Source: an uncultured Actinomycetaceae bacterium
GTDB lineage: Bacteria > Actinomycetota > Actinomycetes > Actinomycetales > Actinomycetaceae
Assembly (NCBI GenBank): GCA_902464405.1
Contig: CABQJD010000005.1
Location: 1-64,000, forward strand
Direction of reading: 5' to 3'
DNA length: 64,000 nt
Positions within the stretch are counted from its first letter, which is position 1. Each line of letters opens with the position of its first letter. Made by a program: the position numbers and the translations under genes. The notes under the pieces were generated by a model that saw nothing but the letters and a program-made list of their open reading frames with translations, made no database searches and was not told where the DNA came from. Below, piece by piece: positions 34,361-45,200 of this stretch.

Positions 34361-34470
34361 ATGTTTGAGAATACCACTAGACGCACAGACTTTTGGAAAT
34401 TCCTGAGTACGTGTATATCCAAAAGCTATGCAGTGCTATAAGCATGAAGGTAGCTAAAGCTCCGATGCAC

Positions 34471-35853
34471 CTAGTTTTTGAAGGCATGGATTGGAGCTGG
34501 GATTCGCCCGCCTCGCGCAGCAAACAGTTCCGAGCTGATTTTCCCGCCGCCAGGCACCGCCATAATTGGAGCAAAACCAAGCAATCCTCCAAATTCTGCT
34601 ATATCGCCCACTCCCTTACCTGGCACTGGAATAAGACGCACAGCCGTCGTTTTCTGATTCATAATTCCGATTGCGCATTCATCGGCAATAATCCCAGTGA
34701 TTGTGGCTGCTGGCGTATCTCCAGGAATCGCAACCATATCCAGTCCAACGGAGCAGATCGCCGTCATTGCTTCAAGTTTTGCCAGAGAAATCGTCCCAGC
34801 AGCGGCAGAGTTAATCATATTGATGTCTTCAGAAACGGGAATAAATGAACCTGAAAGCCCTCCGACCGAGCCGCACGCCATAAGCCCGCCCTTTTTGACG
34901 GCGTCATTCAACAGTGCAAGAGCTGCTGTGGTGCCTGGCGCTCCCACTTGCTCGATACCCATTTCCTCAAGAATTGCTGCAACGGAATCGCCCAGTGCCG
35001 ATGTGGGTGCCAGAGAGAGATCAATAATACCAAACCTCACCCCGAGCCGTTCAGCAACGGTTGTGCCCACGAGCTGCCCCATACGCGTAATTTTGAATGC
35101 AGCAGTTTTAATCGCTTCAGCAGCAGTTTCAAAAGGTTTGCTACGCACGGTACGCAAAGCTCGCTCTACCACGCCAGGGCCTGAAACTCCCACATTGATG
35201 ACGGTATCTGGCTCGCCCACGCCATGAAAAGCTCCTGCCATAAAAGGGTTGTCTCCCACGGCATTGGCAAATACCACGAGTTTCGCAGCGCCGATACCAT
35301 CTGCCTGAGCGGTTGCTTGGGCAGCTTCTTTGATGACAGCACCCATCTGGGCTGCAGCGCCCATATTGATTCCCATCCGCGTAGAGCCGATATTCACTGA
35401 GGAACACACAATATCTGTGCAGGCAAGAGCTTCTGGAATAGAATCAATCAATGCTGCGTCGGCTTCAGTTCGCCCCTTATCCACGAGAGCGCTGTATCCG
35501 CCCACAAAATCGACGCCGACTGCTTTTCCTGCACGATCAAGAGCTTGAGCAAAAGGAATGACGTCAGCGGCTTTTACAACGCCAGAGGCTGCGGCAACGA
35601 GGGCAATAGGCGTCACAGAAATACGCTTATTGATAATTGGTACGCCAAACTCATCGGCAACGGCGTTCGCAACTTCTACCAAATGCGCTGCTTTCTCAAT
35701 GATTTTCTGCTCGATACGTGCACACGCTCGGGCAGGATCAGAATCTGCGCAGGATAGGAGATTGATGCCCATTGTGACAGTGCGTACATCCAGATTATCC
35801 TCAGCGATCATCTGGATCGTATCGAGAATATGCGAAGAAGCATCCATAGCCAT
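34471..35853 (-). CDS. PFL family protein (DUF711/UPF0210)
   Basis: The 460-residue protein belongs to the DUF711 family with a glycyl-radical-like PFL fold. Signature stretches are NINMGAAAQMGAVIKEA-like (RMGINMGAAAQMG), VGVSGPGVVERA, and CGSVGGLSGSFIPVSEDINM. Its start lies 11 bases after the ACT-domain gene. This ACT + DUF711 pair is conserved among many Gram-positive bacteria, but its biochemical role is unknown; the ACT partner suggests amino-acid control. Confidence 0.93.
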   Translation of the reverse strand: MAMDASSHILDTIQMIAEDNLDVRTVTMGINLLSCADSDPARACARIEQKIIEKAAHLVEVANAVADEFGVPIINKRISVTPIALVAAASGVVKAADVIPFAQALDRAGKAVGVDFVGGYSALVDKGRTEADAALIDSIPEALACTDIVCSSVNIGSTRMGINMGAAAQMGAVIKEAAQATAQADGIGAAKLVVFANAVGDNPFMAGAFHGVGEPDTVINVGVSGPGVVERALRTVRSKPFETAAEAIKTAAFKITRMGQLVGTTVAERLGVRFGIIDLSLAPTSALGDSVAAILEEMGIEQVGAPGTTAALALLNDAVKKGGLMACGSVGGLSGSFIPVSEDINMINSAAAGTISLAKLEAMTAICSVGLDMVAIPGDTPAATITGIIADECAIGIMNQKTTAVRLIPVPGKGVGDIAEFGGLLGFAPIMAVPGGGKISSELFAARGGRIPAPIHAFKN

Positions 35854-35864
35854 ATCATTGCTCC

Positions 35865-36137
35865 TTACAGCTTATTCATTGCCGAGAAGAGCTGCTCGTC
35901 TTGAATCCGAATCACTAAATTCTCAGATTCTGCCACTGCGCTCATTGAGGTCTGCAAATCTGAAATACTCAGGTGCTCATCGTCTAGCTCAAGCTGCATA
36001 ATCATTGTGAAGTATTCGTCCATAAGAGTCTGGGAAACGTTCAAAATATTCACTTTCCGCTCAGCCAAAGCATATGCAACTGCGGCGATAATACCGGGGT
36101 GATCAAGACCAGTAACGGTAATAATAGCTTTTTTCAT
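35865..36137 (-). CDS. ACT domain protein (UPF0237)
   Basis: A 90-residue stand-alone ACT domain (MKKAIITVTGLDHPGIIAAV; later NILNVSQTLMDEYFTMIMQ). These small domains bind amino acids and sense them for a partner. It is the upstream gene of the DUF711 operon. Divergent from ychF with about 70 bases between. Confidence 0.94.
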   Translation of the reverse strand: MKKAIITVTGLDHPGIIAAVAYALAERKVNILNVSQTLMDEYFTMIMQLELDDEHLSISDLQTSMSAVAESENLVIRIQDEQLFSAMNKL

Positions 36138-36208
36138 GCTCTCATTATGGCATCTAGAAGAAGAATTTCGTGTTTTTTAGTTGCGCTGCGTGAGGGTAAC
36201 ATACAAGT

Positions 36209-37300
36209 GTGGCTTTAACTATTGGAATTGCAGGCTTGCCGAATGTGGGCAAGAGTACCCTTTTTAACGCACTCACTCGCCAGAGCGTGCTCGCTGCAAA
36301 CTATCCGTTTGCGACAATCGAACCAAACGTTGGAATCGTTGCTCTCCCAGATGAGCGACTCGGCAACCTCGCGAGGATGTTCCATTCTGTGAAAGTAGTG
36401 CCTGCTACTGTCTCTTTTGTTGATATTGCAGGTATTGTGCGTGGTGCTTCTCAGGGCGAAGGGCTTGGTAATCAGTTCCTTGCAAATATCCGCGAAGCAG
36501 ATGCCATCTGCCAGGTGACGCGCGCATTTGCCGATCCAGACGTCACGCACGTAGACGGAAAAGTAGATCCAGCCAGCGATATCGAAACGATTACTACGGA
36601 ACTCGTACTGGCCGATATTCAGACACTCGAAAAAACAATTCCGCGCTTACATAAAGAGCTCACTGGAAAGAAAATTACCAAAGATGTGCTGGAACAAGCA
36701 GAAGCTGCCCTTGCAATTTTGGAAACTGGCGTCACTCTTTTTGCTGCGATGAAAGATTCTAAGAATGGTCTCGATCCAGAAGTGATAAAGACGTTCCAAC
36801 TAATGACGGCAAAACCTTTTATCTACGTATTCAATACCGATGATGAAGGGCTAGCTGATACAGCAATGCAAAAAGAACTGCGGGAGCTTGTTGCTCCAGC
36901 AGAAGCGATTTTCCTAGATGCGAAGTTTGAGGCCGATCTCGTAGAGCTTGAAGAAGATGAGGCACGCGAAATGCTCGCAGAAAACGGGCAGGAAGAAAGT
37001 GGCTTGGATCAGCTCGCTCGAGTTGGTTTTGATACTCTTGGGCTGCAGACGTACCTCACAGCTGGAGAGAAAGAATCGCGTGCGTGGACTATCCGCAAAG
37101 GCTGGACAGCTCCGCAGGCAGCGGGCGTCATCCATACCGATTTTGAGCGCGGCTTCATTAAAGCAGAGATTGTTTCTTACGACGATCTGATGGCGTGCGG
37201 TGGCATGCATGAGGCAAAAGCTGCTGGAAAAGTGCGTATGGAAGGCAAAGACTACGTGATGGCTGACGGTGACGTGGTGGAGTTCCGATTTAACGTATAG
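36209..37300 (+). CDS. ychF: Redox/stress-linked GTPase YchF (OLA1-like)
   Basis: The 363-residue protein has the OLA1/YchF G domain: GLPNVGKSTLFNAL (G1, residues 9-22), the switch DIAGIVRGASQGEGLGNQFL (G3), and FNTDDEGL with the altered G4 motif NTDD typical of YchF, which explains its ATP preference in this family. A coiled-coil insertion and a C-terminal TGS domain (FERGFIKAEIVSYDDL) follow. GTG 36209 has GAGGG upstream. Confidence 0.96.
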   Translation: MALTIGIAGLPNVGKSTLFNALTRQSVLAANYPFATIEPNVGIVALPDERLGNLARMFHSVKVVPATVSFVDIAGIVRGASQGEGLGNQFLANIREADAICQVTRAFADPDVTHVDGKVDPASDIETITTELVLADIQTLEKTIPRLHKELTGKKITKDVLEQAEAALAILETGVTLFAAMKDSKNGLDPEVIKTFQLMTAKPFIYVFNTDDEGLADTAMQKELRELVAPAEAIFLDAKFEADLVELEEDEAREMLAENGQEESGLDQLARVGFDTLGLQTYLTAGEKESRAWTIRKGWTAPQAAGVIHTDFERGFIKAEIVSYDDLMACGGMHEAKAAGKVRMEGKDYVMADGDVVEFRFNV

Positions 37301-37798
37301 CGAATATATATGGCAGATATATGTATAGCAGATATGTGCTGGGCTTAGGCGCCAGAGAATTTTAGGCTGAAATATCTCCTTGCCTGGGTGCTTCTATTGC
37401 CGATTATGCTAGCTCCTTATTGATCGATGATAGTGTGTCACTGATAGTGAATTACTGCCTAAATCGATTCTGCAACGTTTGTGTGCTTGGTAGCTGCACG
37501 TTGATTTCTCGCAAGCAACCGTTGAGCTAGCTCAATGCGGTAGTACAATGAGCTAGCTTTGCATATTTATATGCAGGAAAGATCGATGCTACGTGATTTT
37601 ACGTGGCAGAAATCGGCGCACAGATGCGCTAGAAGTAAAAGTTCTCAGCGCCCGAGGATAGATCGGAAATATCTGACGTTCTAGCGCATGTAGCTTACAG
37701 GTTTGTGTACCTTATTGATCGCACAGCTTTTACATAGTTTACTGTGCGTGCAGTCAATAGCCACATGGAAAATCAGAAAGAAGAGAAATTCCGCTCTT
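37301..37798. other. ychF-secA intergenic region with inverted repeats
   Basis: About 500 bases without a supported gene between convergent ychF and secA. AGCTAGCTCA (37525-37534) and TGAGCTAGCT (37549-37558) form a perfect 10-bp inverted repeat followed by TTTGCATATTTAT; it may terminate ychF. A short stem (CCGCT-AAAAG-AGCGG on the minus strand) overlaps the secA stop and is followed by AATTTCTCTT, a likely weak terminator of secA. Confidence 0.5.
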
Positions 37799-40603
37799 TT
37801 AGCGGTTTTTCTTCTTGGCTGCACGGCGCTGAGCACGGTTCATGCCAGGCTGCGTGGGCGTTCCAGCAGCGCGCTTCCCGTTTGATCCTTGTGCTTGCAC
37901 ATCTCCTGAGCCGTCTTTAGCAGCCGAAGAAAAGACCATCTTCTGCGAAGTGCCGCTATCGTTCTTTTCTCCGATCACGCTCTTTGCGATGCTTTGAGCA
38001 GTCCGAGAATTAACGGGCACCTTGGCGGCTTGTATACCGACTGTTTGAGAGGCTGCTGCAATAGCGTTGCGCTGCTGCTCTTGCTCTGCTTCAGCTGCGA
38101 TCCTCGCTTCGCGTTCACTTGGAAGCTCGAAATGGAACAAGAACTGCGTAGTCTCAGATTTGATGCCGTCTTCCATTGCGTGGAACATCTCGTAGCCTTC
38201 GGCTTTGTATTCCACAAGCGGTTCGCGGTTGGCCATTGAACGCAGCCCGATGCCTTCTTTGAGATAATCCATCTCATAGAGGTGCTCACGCCATTTACGG
38301 TCGAGCACGTTCAGTAGCACCTGGCGCTCAACCTGGCGCATCGTCTCATCGCCCAGTTCTTCTTCTCGTTCGCAATAGATGGCGTCCATATCCTCTCGGA
38401 ATTCATCGATCAGATCTTCACGCGAAAGCATACGCAAACCGCCATGCGCATCCGTCACTTCCTCTGGTGTAAACGAAGGATTATAGATTGAGCGCATATC
38501 TTTCCATAGGCTCTCAAGATCCCAATCTTCGCTGTTGCCTAAAGTTTGGGCTGTGACGATATCGTCAACTACAAATTCACGGAACGCCTTAATCTGATCT
38601 TCCAGATCCTCACCAAAAAGAATTCGGCGGCGTTCGCTATACACAGTAGAACGCTGATCGCTCATCACATCATCGTACTTCAAGACGTTTTTACGAATTT
38701 CTGCATTGCGTGATTCGATAGCCGTCTGCGCTCGGCGGATAGTCTTGGCAAGCATCTTAAACTCGAGCGGCTCATCTTCAGGACCATTACGGAATGGCTC
38801 AATCATGCGGTTGTTGGCAAACAGACGCATAAGATCGTCGTCAAGTGAAAGATAGAAACGCGATTCGCCAGGATCTCCCTGACGCCCTGAACGCCCGCGC
38901 AGCTGATTATCGATACGGCGAGATTCGTGACGCTCCGAGCCTAAAACGTACAGACCGCCAAGTTCGACGACTTCATCATGCTCTGCAGCTACTTGTTCCT
39001 TCGCTTGCGCCAAAATATCGGGCCACTGCGCTTCGTATTCTTGCGCATTCTCCTCGGGATCCAGCCCGAGTTTTTCCATCATCTCAACGGCGATAAACTC
39101 AGCGTTGCCACCGAGCATAATGTCGGTACCACGCCCAGCCATATTGGTAGCAACAGTTACGGCGTGTTTGCGCCCAGCCATAGCCACTACTGCAGCTTCG
39201 CGCTCATGCTGTTTAGCATTCAAGACGTTATGAGGAATGCGAGCTTTTTTAAGTAAGGAGCTGAGCACTTCAGAGTGCTCTACGCTTGCAGTGCCTACGA
39301 GCACGGGCTGCCCATCAGTGAAACGTTCGCGGATATCTTCTACGATTGCGTTGAGCTTGCCTGAAACGGTTGGGAAAACGAGATCCGTCTGGTCGATTCG
39401 AATCATCGGCTTATTGGTAGGGATCGGTACCACACCAATATCGTAGGTACTCGCAAATTCTTCGGCTTCAGTTTCGGCAGTACCAGTCATGCCTGAAAGT
39501 TTGTTGTAGAGGCGGAAATAATTTTGCAAAGTGATAGTGGCGAGAGTTTGATTTTCTTCTTTAATTTCCACGTGCTCTTTAGCTTCAAGAGCTTGATGTA
39601 AACCTTCATTGAAGCGTCGCCCAGGCAGTACGCGTCCAGTGTGTTCGTCAACGATCAAAACTTCGCCGCCGTCAACAATATAATCCTTATCGCGAGTGAA
39701 TAGCTCTTTAGCTTTGATCGCATTGTTGAGATAGCCAATAAGGGGCGTATTCACAGATTCGTAGAGATTATCGATGCCGAGAATATCTTCAACCTTGTCG
39801 ATTCCAGGTTCGAGAATGCCTACGGTACGTTTTTTCTCGTCAACTTCGTAATCAATATTTGGATGCATCGATAGCACAGCCTGCGCAAATAGGGTGTACC
39901 ACTTATTTGCATTGCCCTCGGCTGGGCCAGAAATAATAAGTGGAGTTCGAGCTTCATCAATGAGGATGGAATCGACCTCATCGACAATGGCGAAGTAGTG
40001 TTCGCGTTGTACGAGAGCTTCCACTTCGCGCGCCATGTTATCGCGCAAATAATCGAAACCGAATTCATTATTTGTGCCATACGTGATATCGCACGCATAT
40101 TCTTTACGGCGTTCCGCTGGTGTCTGCCCCGTCAAAATACAGCCCGTGCTCATGCCGAGGAAACGGAAGACTCGTCCCATAAGTTCGCTCTGATAGCTTG
40201 CGAGATAATCATTGACAGTGACGACGTGTACGCCTTTTCCAGGAATTGCGTTGAGATATGCTGCGAGAGTTGCAACGAGAGTTTTACCTTCGCCAGTTTT
40301 CATCTCAGAGATATTTCCAAGATGAAGGGCGGCGCCGCCCATAATCTGCACATCGAAGTGACGCTGCCCGAGTGTGCGCACGGAGGCTTCGCGCACAGCA
40401 GCAAAAGCTTCGGGGAGTAGATCGTCTAGTGATTCTCCTTCGCGGTAGCGTTCGCGAAACTCTTCAGTCTGTGCTTGCAGCTCTTCATCGCTCATCGCTT
40501 GCATATCAGGCTCTAAAGCATTTACCTGCTCGGTGATCCGCTGCAATTTTTTGAGAATCTTTCCTTCGCCTGCGCGCAAAATTTTATCGATCAGTTTTAC
40601 CAC
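37799..40603 (-). CDS. secA: Preprotein translocase ATPase SecA
   Basis: SecA drives proteins through SecYEG. The 934-residue protein has the first nucleotide-binding fold with Walker A EMKTGEGKTLVA (about residue 97) and DEAD-type Walker B DEVDSILIDEARTPL (about 203), the cross-linking domain between, MTGTAETEAEEF and GRGTDIMLGG in the second motor fold, and LRGRSGRQGDPGE. The C-terminus ends in a basic Arg/Lys tail without the CxCxxxxC zinc motif of E. coli, as is common in actinobacteria. I prefer the GTG at 40603 (VKLIDKILRAGEG) with GGGAG six bases upstream; a longer in-frame start at 40648 lacks this. Confidence 0.97.
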   Translation of the reverse strand: MVKLIDKILRAGEGKILKKLQRITEQVNALEPDMQAMSDEELQAQTEEFRERYREGESLDDLLPEAFAAVREASVRTLGQRHFDVQIMGGAALHLGNISEMKTGEGKTLVATLAAYLNAIPGKGVHVVTVNDYLASYQSELMGRVFRFLGMSTGCILTGQTPAERRKEYACDITYGTNNEFGFDYLRDNMAREVEALVQREHYFAIVDEVDSILIDEARTPLIISGPAEGNANKWYTLFAQAVLSMHPNIDYEVDEKKRTVGILEPGIDKVEDILGIDNLYESVNTPLIGYLNNAIKAKELFTRDKDYIVDGGEVLIVDEHTGRVLPGRRFNEGLHQALEAKEHVEIKEENQTLATITLQNYFRLYNKLSGMTGTAETEAEEFASTYDIGVVPIPTNKPMIRIDQTDLVFPTVSGKLNAIVEDIRERFTDGQPVLVGTASVEHSEVLSSLLKKARIPHNVLNAKQHEREAAVVAMAGRKHAVTVATNMAGRGTDIMLGGNAEFIAVEMMEKLGLDPEENAQEYEAQWPDILAQAKEQVAAEHDEVVELGGLYVLGSERHESRRIDNQLRGRSGRQGDPGESRFYLSLDDDLMRLFANNRMIEPFRNGPEDEPLEFKMLAKTIRRAQTAIESRNAEIRKNVLKYDDVMSDQRSTVYSERRRILFGEDLEDQIKAFREFVVDDIVTAQTLGNSEDWDLESLWKDMRSIYNPSFTPEEVTDAHGGLRMLSREDLIDEFREDMDAIYCEREEELGDETMRQVERQVLLNVLDRKWREHLYEMDYLKEGIGLRSMANREPLVEYKAEGYEMFHAMEDGIKSETTQFLFHFELPSEREARIAAEAEQEQQRNAIAAASQTVGIQAAKVPVNSRTAQSIAKSVIGEKNDSGTSQKMVFSSAAKDGSGDVQAQGSNGKRAAGTPTQPGMNRAQRRAAKKKNR

Positions 40604-40931
40604 TGCCACTCCCGCCGAAATCGTGATGCCGCTCGAATAAAGCCGCATTGCCTATATGCGTATTCTGATATTAGTTTACCTGTGCTATAGGCTTTATGAG
40701 CAATCGGCACAGAAATATGGTGAGCGTTGTGCAAATATCGATGCGTTTTTCTCTTCAGTGCGTTCTCTTTATTTGATTCATTTTCTTTCTGTCTTCTTTC
40801 AATTTCGTGCTTCAAAAGTTTTGCGATCCTATGTGCTCAGTACAGTGCGTTTCAGCGCAGATACTCTCTTTTAGCCCTAGCTAAGCGGAGTCTCAGCCAA
40901 GCTAAGCGGATTGCACATCAGATCATTCCAG
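40604..40931 (-). other. Upstream region of secA
   Basis: About 330 AT-rich bases between secA and the Rv3235-like gene on the same strand. No gene supported; short plus-strand frames here show no actinobacterial codon pattern. It probably carries the secA promoter. Confidence 0.35.
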
Positions 40932-41489
40932 TTACGCCGATTCAAATGCCGTCACTCGCCATTTTCCATGCTGAACTTCGATCCTAAGAGCCACTGCGTA
41001 CAGTTTCTGTGCACAGCGCACAAGTACTGTTGCTTCTACTACTCGTTCGAGCAGTTTGACGCAACGTACTCTTTGGATTTTGAAATGCTGAGGAGTGCTG
41101 GGAGGGTGAGTTGAGGTGAGCATATGAGATGTGCGGCGCATAAATGCGAAATAGAGCGATCGAGCAAACCATGGCTGCAGTTGATGTGCAGGGCGTTGCC
41201 CGATTAAAACTTCGAGTCCAGCTTGAGCTACAAAGCATGCGAAAGGTTCTGGTTTTGGAAAGTCAGCGGGAAGTGGTTCGTTAAGAGTGCGTGGCTCATC
41301 TGATAGATAGGTCAGCTGGGAAGCAGGAGATAGGGAAGGTTCACTTCCTCGAAATTTAATTGAGGGAAGAGCTTGCGTACGTGGGAATGGCGATGTGATA
41401 TTGAGCGTAGGGCTTGGTGGCGCCAAAGGTGTAATACGCATTTTTGACGGATGGTTCGCAGGCGCGTTGCGTGTGCGCGTTGGTATCAT
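40932..41489 (-). CDS. Rv3235 family protein
   Basis: A 185-residue protein. The first 70 residues are Pro/Ser/Thr-rich and poorly structured. The C-terminal part (LEVLIGQRPAHQLQPWFARSLYFAF, and RCAQKLYAVALRIEVQHGKWRVTAFE) is the conserved Rv3235 domain, a small alpha/beta unit of unknown function found near secA in actinobacteria. No signal peptide. The call rests on this C-terminal half and synteny. Confidence 0.88.
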   Translation of the reverse strand: MIPTRTRNAPANHPSKMRITPLAPPSPTLNITSPFPRTQALPSIKFRGSEPSLSPASQLTYLSDEPRTLNEPLPADFPKPEPFACFVAQAGLEVLIGQRPAHQLQPWFARSLYFAFMRRTSHMLTSTHPPSTPQHFKIQRVRCVKLLERVVEATVLVRCAQKLYAVALRIEVQHGKWRVTAFESA

Positions 41490-41684
41490 GATCTCTCCCC
41501 TTATCTGTGCGAAATATAGTGCGGATATGCGTTGATATGTATCTAGGATTATCTGTAGCGTGTGTGGGGTTATTATTTCGGGCTTTTCTTAATATTTCAG
41601 CAGTGTGTACACTGCATCTTTATGGCACTGGCGTGGGGTGCATAAATATAGGAGAACTACATAAATGTTGTTTAGACTGAGGGT

Positions 41685-42239
41685 ATGCGAGTTTATATTC
41701 CAGTGGTTGTATCGGATTTTCAGGCGGCTCAAATTTCTCCTCGTCGAGTTCATGCCGTGACTCCTCAGGCACACGATCACTTCCCTCGCTCAGACCAAGA
41801 GAGCCTAGAAATGTTGGCGACTCTTTACGCAGCTGATGATTCTCTGCTCCTTTTGCGAAGCAGGGTGCATCAGGAAAACAGTAATTCTGAGGGGCTTCGC
41901 CGCTGCGTTGTGGTTGGAGAAATCCCCTCCAAATGGGTGTGCTCGTATGAATCGTCAAAACAAAAGATGGAATTAGATGCCGCTGATGATTCATCTAAAT
42001 CGGAGGAGATAGAAGAAGCGCCTCCTACCTCGCAAAATCTCACTACCTCAGTACCTTGGAAGCTGATCGAATCCATTCATATAGATGAGCCTGGAAGCGA
42101 AGAACTTGTGGCACGAGCAATAGCAGGTGACGATAACGCATTTGAGGCAACTGGCGATATTGAATTGTTGTGGTACGACGTAGTAGAGAAAGATATTTTA
42201 GCGTTTGAACTGCAAAGCCACGGCAATAAGGGTAGATAA
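41685..42239 (+). CDS. DUF6912 family protein
   Basis: A 184-residue protein that begins MRVYIPVVVSDFQAAQ and continues VHAVTPQAHDHFP, the style of the actinobacterial DUF6912 family, ending in a conserved acidic/aromatic ELLWYDVVEKD (about residue 161). A Ser/Glu-rich insertion sits at about residues 88-118. Function is unknown. Its 3' end faces sbcC; it stands alone in orientation. Confidence 0.82.
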   Translation: MRVYIPVVVSDFQAAQISPRRVHAVTPQAHDHFPRSDQESLEMLATLYAADDSLLLLRSRVHQENSNSEGLRRCVVVGEIPSKWVCSYESSKQKMELDAADDSSKSEEIEEAPPTSQNLTTSVPWKLIESIHIDEPGSEELVARAIAGDDNAFEATGDIELLWYDVVEKDILAFELQSHGNKGR

Positions 42240-42279
42240 TAGAGGAAGAAGCTCAGGCAAGAAGAGAGATTTATACCCT

Positions 42280-45200
42280 TCAGCATATAGTTGTGAGCGT
42301 AGAGCTGCCATCTGGGAGACGGCGCAAAGAGATGCGATTGCGCACCAGCTGCTTAAGCTCAGCAACGTGCGATACGATTCCAACTATTCGTCCGTGAGCC
42401 GAAAGAGACGTCAGAGTATGCATTACTGCCTCGCGAACGTCATCAGAGAGCGTGCCGAAACCTTCATCTATAAGAAGAGTATCGATACGAATTCCTCCTT
42501 GCTCTTCCTGTACGATTTCTGCGAGAGCAAGAGCTAGCGCTAACGATGTGTAGAACGTTTCGCCTCCAGAAAGAGAAGCCGTGTCGCGCTGTTCATCACC
42601 AAGCGGTGAGCCATCGCGATCGATTATCTGTAAATCAAGCCCTGCTTTTCTATTGCGAGCCGATTCATTGACACGAATTAGCTCGTATCGCCCGCTCGAA
42701 ATCTCTTTCAAATGCTCATTTGCTCGATTTACGACACGTTCAAAACGTTTCAGGAGCACCCAAATATTGAGGGGTATTCCTGTGAGAGAAGTATCGCCAG
42801 CGTTAGCTATGTTTGCTAGGCGGCAAATCGGCCCTGCGGTAGTTCCTGCTTCGTGCCAAGCTTTGCTGGCTTTTAAGATTGTGTGAAGCTGCTGTTGAGC
42901 TTCGGCAGCAAATTGTGTATTTCGTGCAGCACTTGCTGCTGCTACTTCATATGTACACCTCGCTTTATCACAGGCGGCATTGAGAGCTGAGATATCTACT
43001 TTTTCTTCGCCAGTTAGTTCTGCAATATCGGGAGCTTTAAGCTGTGTCTGCACGGCATTCCAAGAATCGTTGTATATATCAATTTTTTCGTGCAGTATTT
43101 TTTCTTTCTCTGGGCTTAGTCTGGCTTGCTGTGCAGCTTCAAGGCTTTCGAATGGAGATTCTTTGATGGCAGTGCTGAGCTCAAAGAGCATACGCTGATA
43201 CGCTTCACGTATCTCTCGCTCACTTATCGTGCTATCGTGTACATGGATAATTGAGGCGCGAATCTCTTCTATAATGCGGTATTTATCTTGAATTGATTCA
43301 AACGAGCCTATCGCATTTTTAAGTTCCTTTTCTTGCTCGTTGAGATAAATGGAATTTTTCTTATTTTCAGCATCTAATCGCGCGCATTCTTGCTCTGCAG
43401 CAGCGATATCTTTCATAAGAATCTCGTGCGAGGAATCAAGCTGCTTAATTTTTTCTTCAATTGTTGGAATATCTTTTTCCGCGTTATGGGCAGACTCTAA
43501 TCTGGAAGAAATATCGTTAAGTTTTTTACGAAGTGAGGATACGCTATCGGATCCGAGCTGATCTTTAAGTGTTTTTATTTTTGTTCGCAGGGATTCGAGT
43601 TTACTTTGTGCTGAAGTGACGAGATCGCGCCCTTCTTCGAGGCGTCTGTGCGCTGTATCCACCATTTCGCGCGTCACATCATTTTCCTTCGCCTGCGCTG
43701 GCTTCGGATGATGAGTAGAGCCGCATACAGGGCATTCACTTCCTTCTTTCAAATCTTGAGCTAAATCAGAGGCGGTAGACGAAATCCACTGGCGAGTGAG
43801 CCTATCAAATATCTCTTTATCTTTTGTATGCTCGCAAAGCGCAGTCGTAAGAGCATCCTGGGCTTCTTTTTCTTCGATATAAAGTTTTTCTATCTGTTCG
43901 GCAGTATTCACAAGAGTCGTAAAAGTTTCGGCGTCTTTCTCTAGGGCGCTCTTTTCTCCAGCGTGCGTGCGGGCATCGGTGAGTAATGCATCAAGATCAT
44001 TGCGTTTCTTTGGGATCTCTTGCAGCTTTTGGCGGGTAGAGATAATGCTCTTTTCGTGCTGTTTAATTATGAGCTTAGTATCAGCTATTTCTTGTGTGGT
44101 GCTCGAAATTTTTTCAGCTAGGGGTATGAGGGCAGATAATTTTCCTAAATATCCTGCCAGCTTATCCGTTTCCTGGGAGAAAAAAGATAGTTTTTGCTTC
44201 GTTTCTGAAACCTCGCTATCAGTGCTTGTTGGTATATTCAGCTTTTTTATATCGCAAAGATGAGAAGAAATAGCAGAAAGACTGAACTGCTCTTTTAATT
44301 CTTCATGCTCGCTCATATGGTGTGAGATAAGTGTCGATGCCGATTGAGCTGATGCGATAAGCGCGTCAATACTGTGCGCGAGCCGCGCTTTCTCTTTTTC
44401 GCTATCACCTGCTCGCAAAATGACAATCTTGGCTTCGTCGTGAAGATGGCATTGAGTTTTCAGTTCCTCAATATCTTCATGCTGTGAGCTAAGTTCATGA
44501 AGGCGTGCAAGTAGTTCTTCGCGCTTTTCCAATGCTTTTTGCAGGGCGGTGCCTTTAGCAAAAGCATCGCGTGCAGCTTCTTCTGCCAGTTTCGTGGCAG
44601 CTGCTTTCACTTCCCATTCTTTAGCTTTTTCTTCTAGCTCGCTAGTAGCGGCACGTAGTAAATCAAGGAAGGAGGAATCCGATAGAGAATCTGAGGGTAG
44701 ACGCTGCGTCAGTAATTCCTCTCGCGCTTTGACGATCGTCTCTTTTCTCTCGTCAGCTAAACCTTCGTTGCTCAGCCATACGTCAATCGATGTTGCATAC
44801 CTAGCAAATAACTCAGAAATTTTGTCGGAAGCTTTCCCTGCGCGAGCCTTCAGCTCATCGGTCATATTTTTATAGATTCCTGTGCGAAAAATACGTTCGA
44901 GTAAAACTGCTCGATCTTTAGAATTAAGGCGAAGGAATTCTGCGAATTGCCCTTGAGGAAGAACGACTGTCTGGACGAATTGATTCTTATTCATTCCCAC
45001 AATTTCGCAAATCATCTGGCTGCTCTCGCGAGCCTGCGTGCAGAGTGTTTCTCCTGAATCCCACTCGTGAGCATTGACAGCAGCTTCCGATAATTTCCAT
45101 AGCGAAGCGTTGTGAGCTGCTTTAGTTGTGCCACTTCCTTTCTTTCGTGCTATTTCTTGAGCTGGCGTTCGCTTTATTCGATATGTTCCGCTGGCAACCG

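Noticed and set aside
34697..35227. 176-codon plus-strand frame inside the DUF711 gene
   Set aside because: Antisense shadow; low complexity and no start signal.
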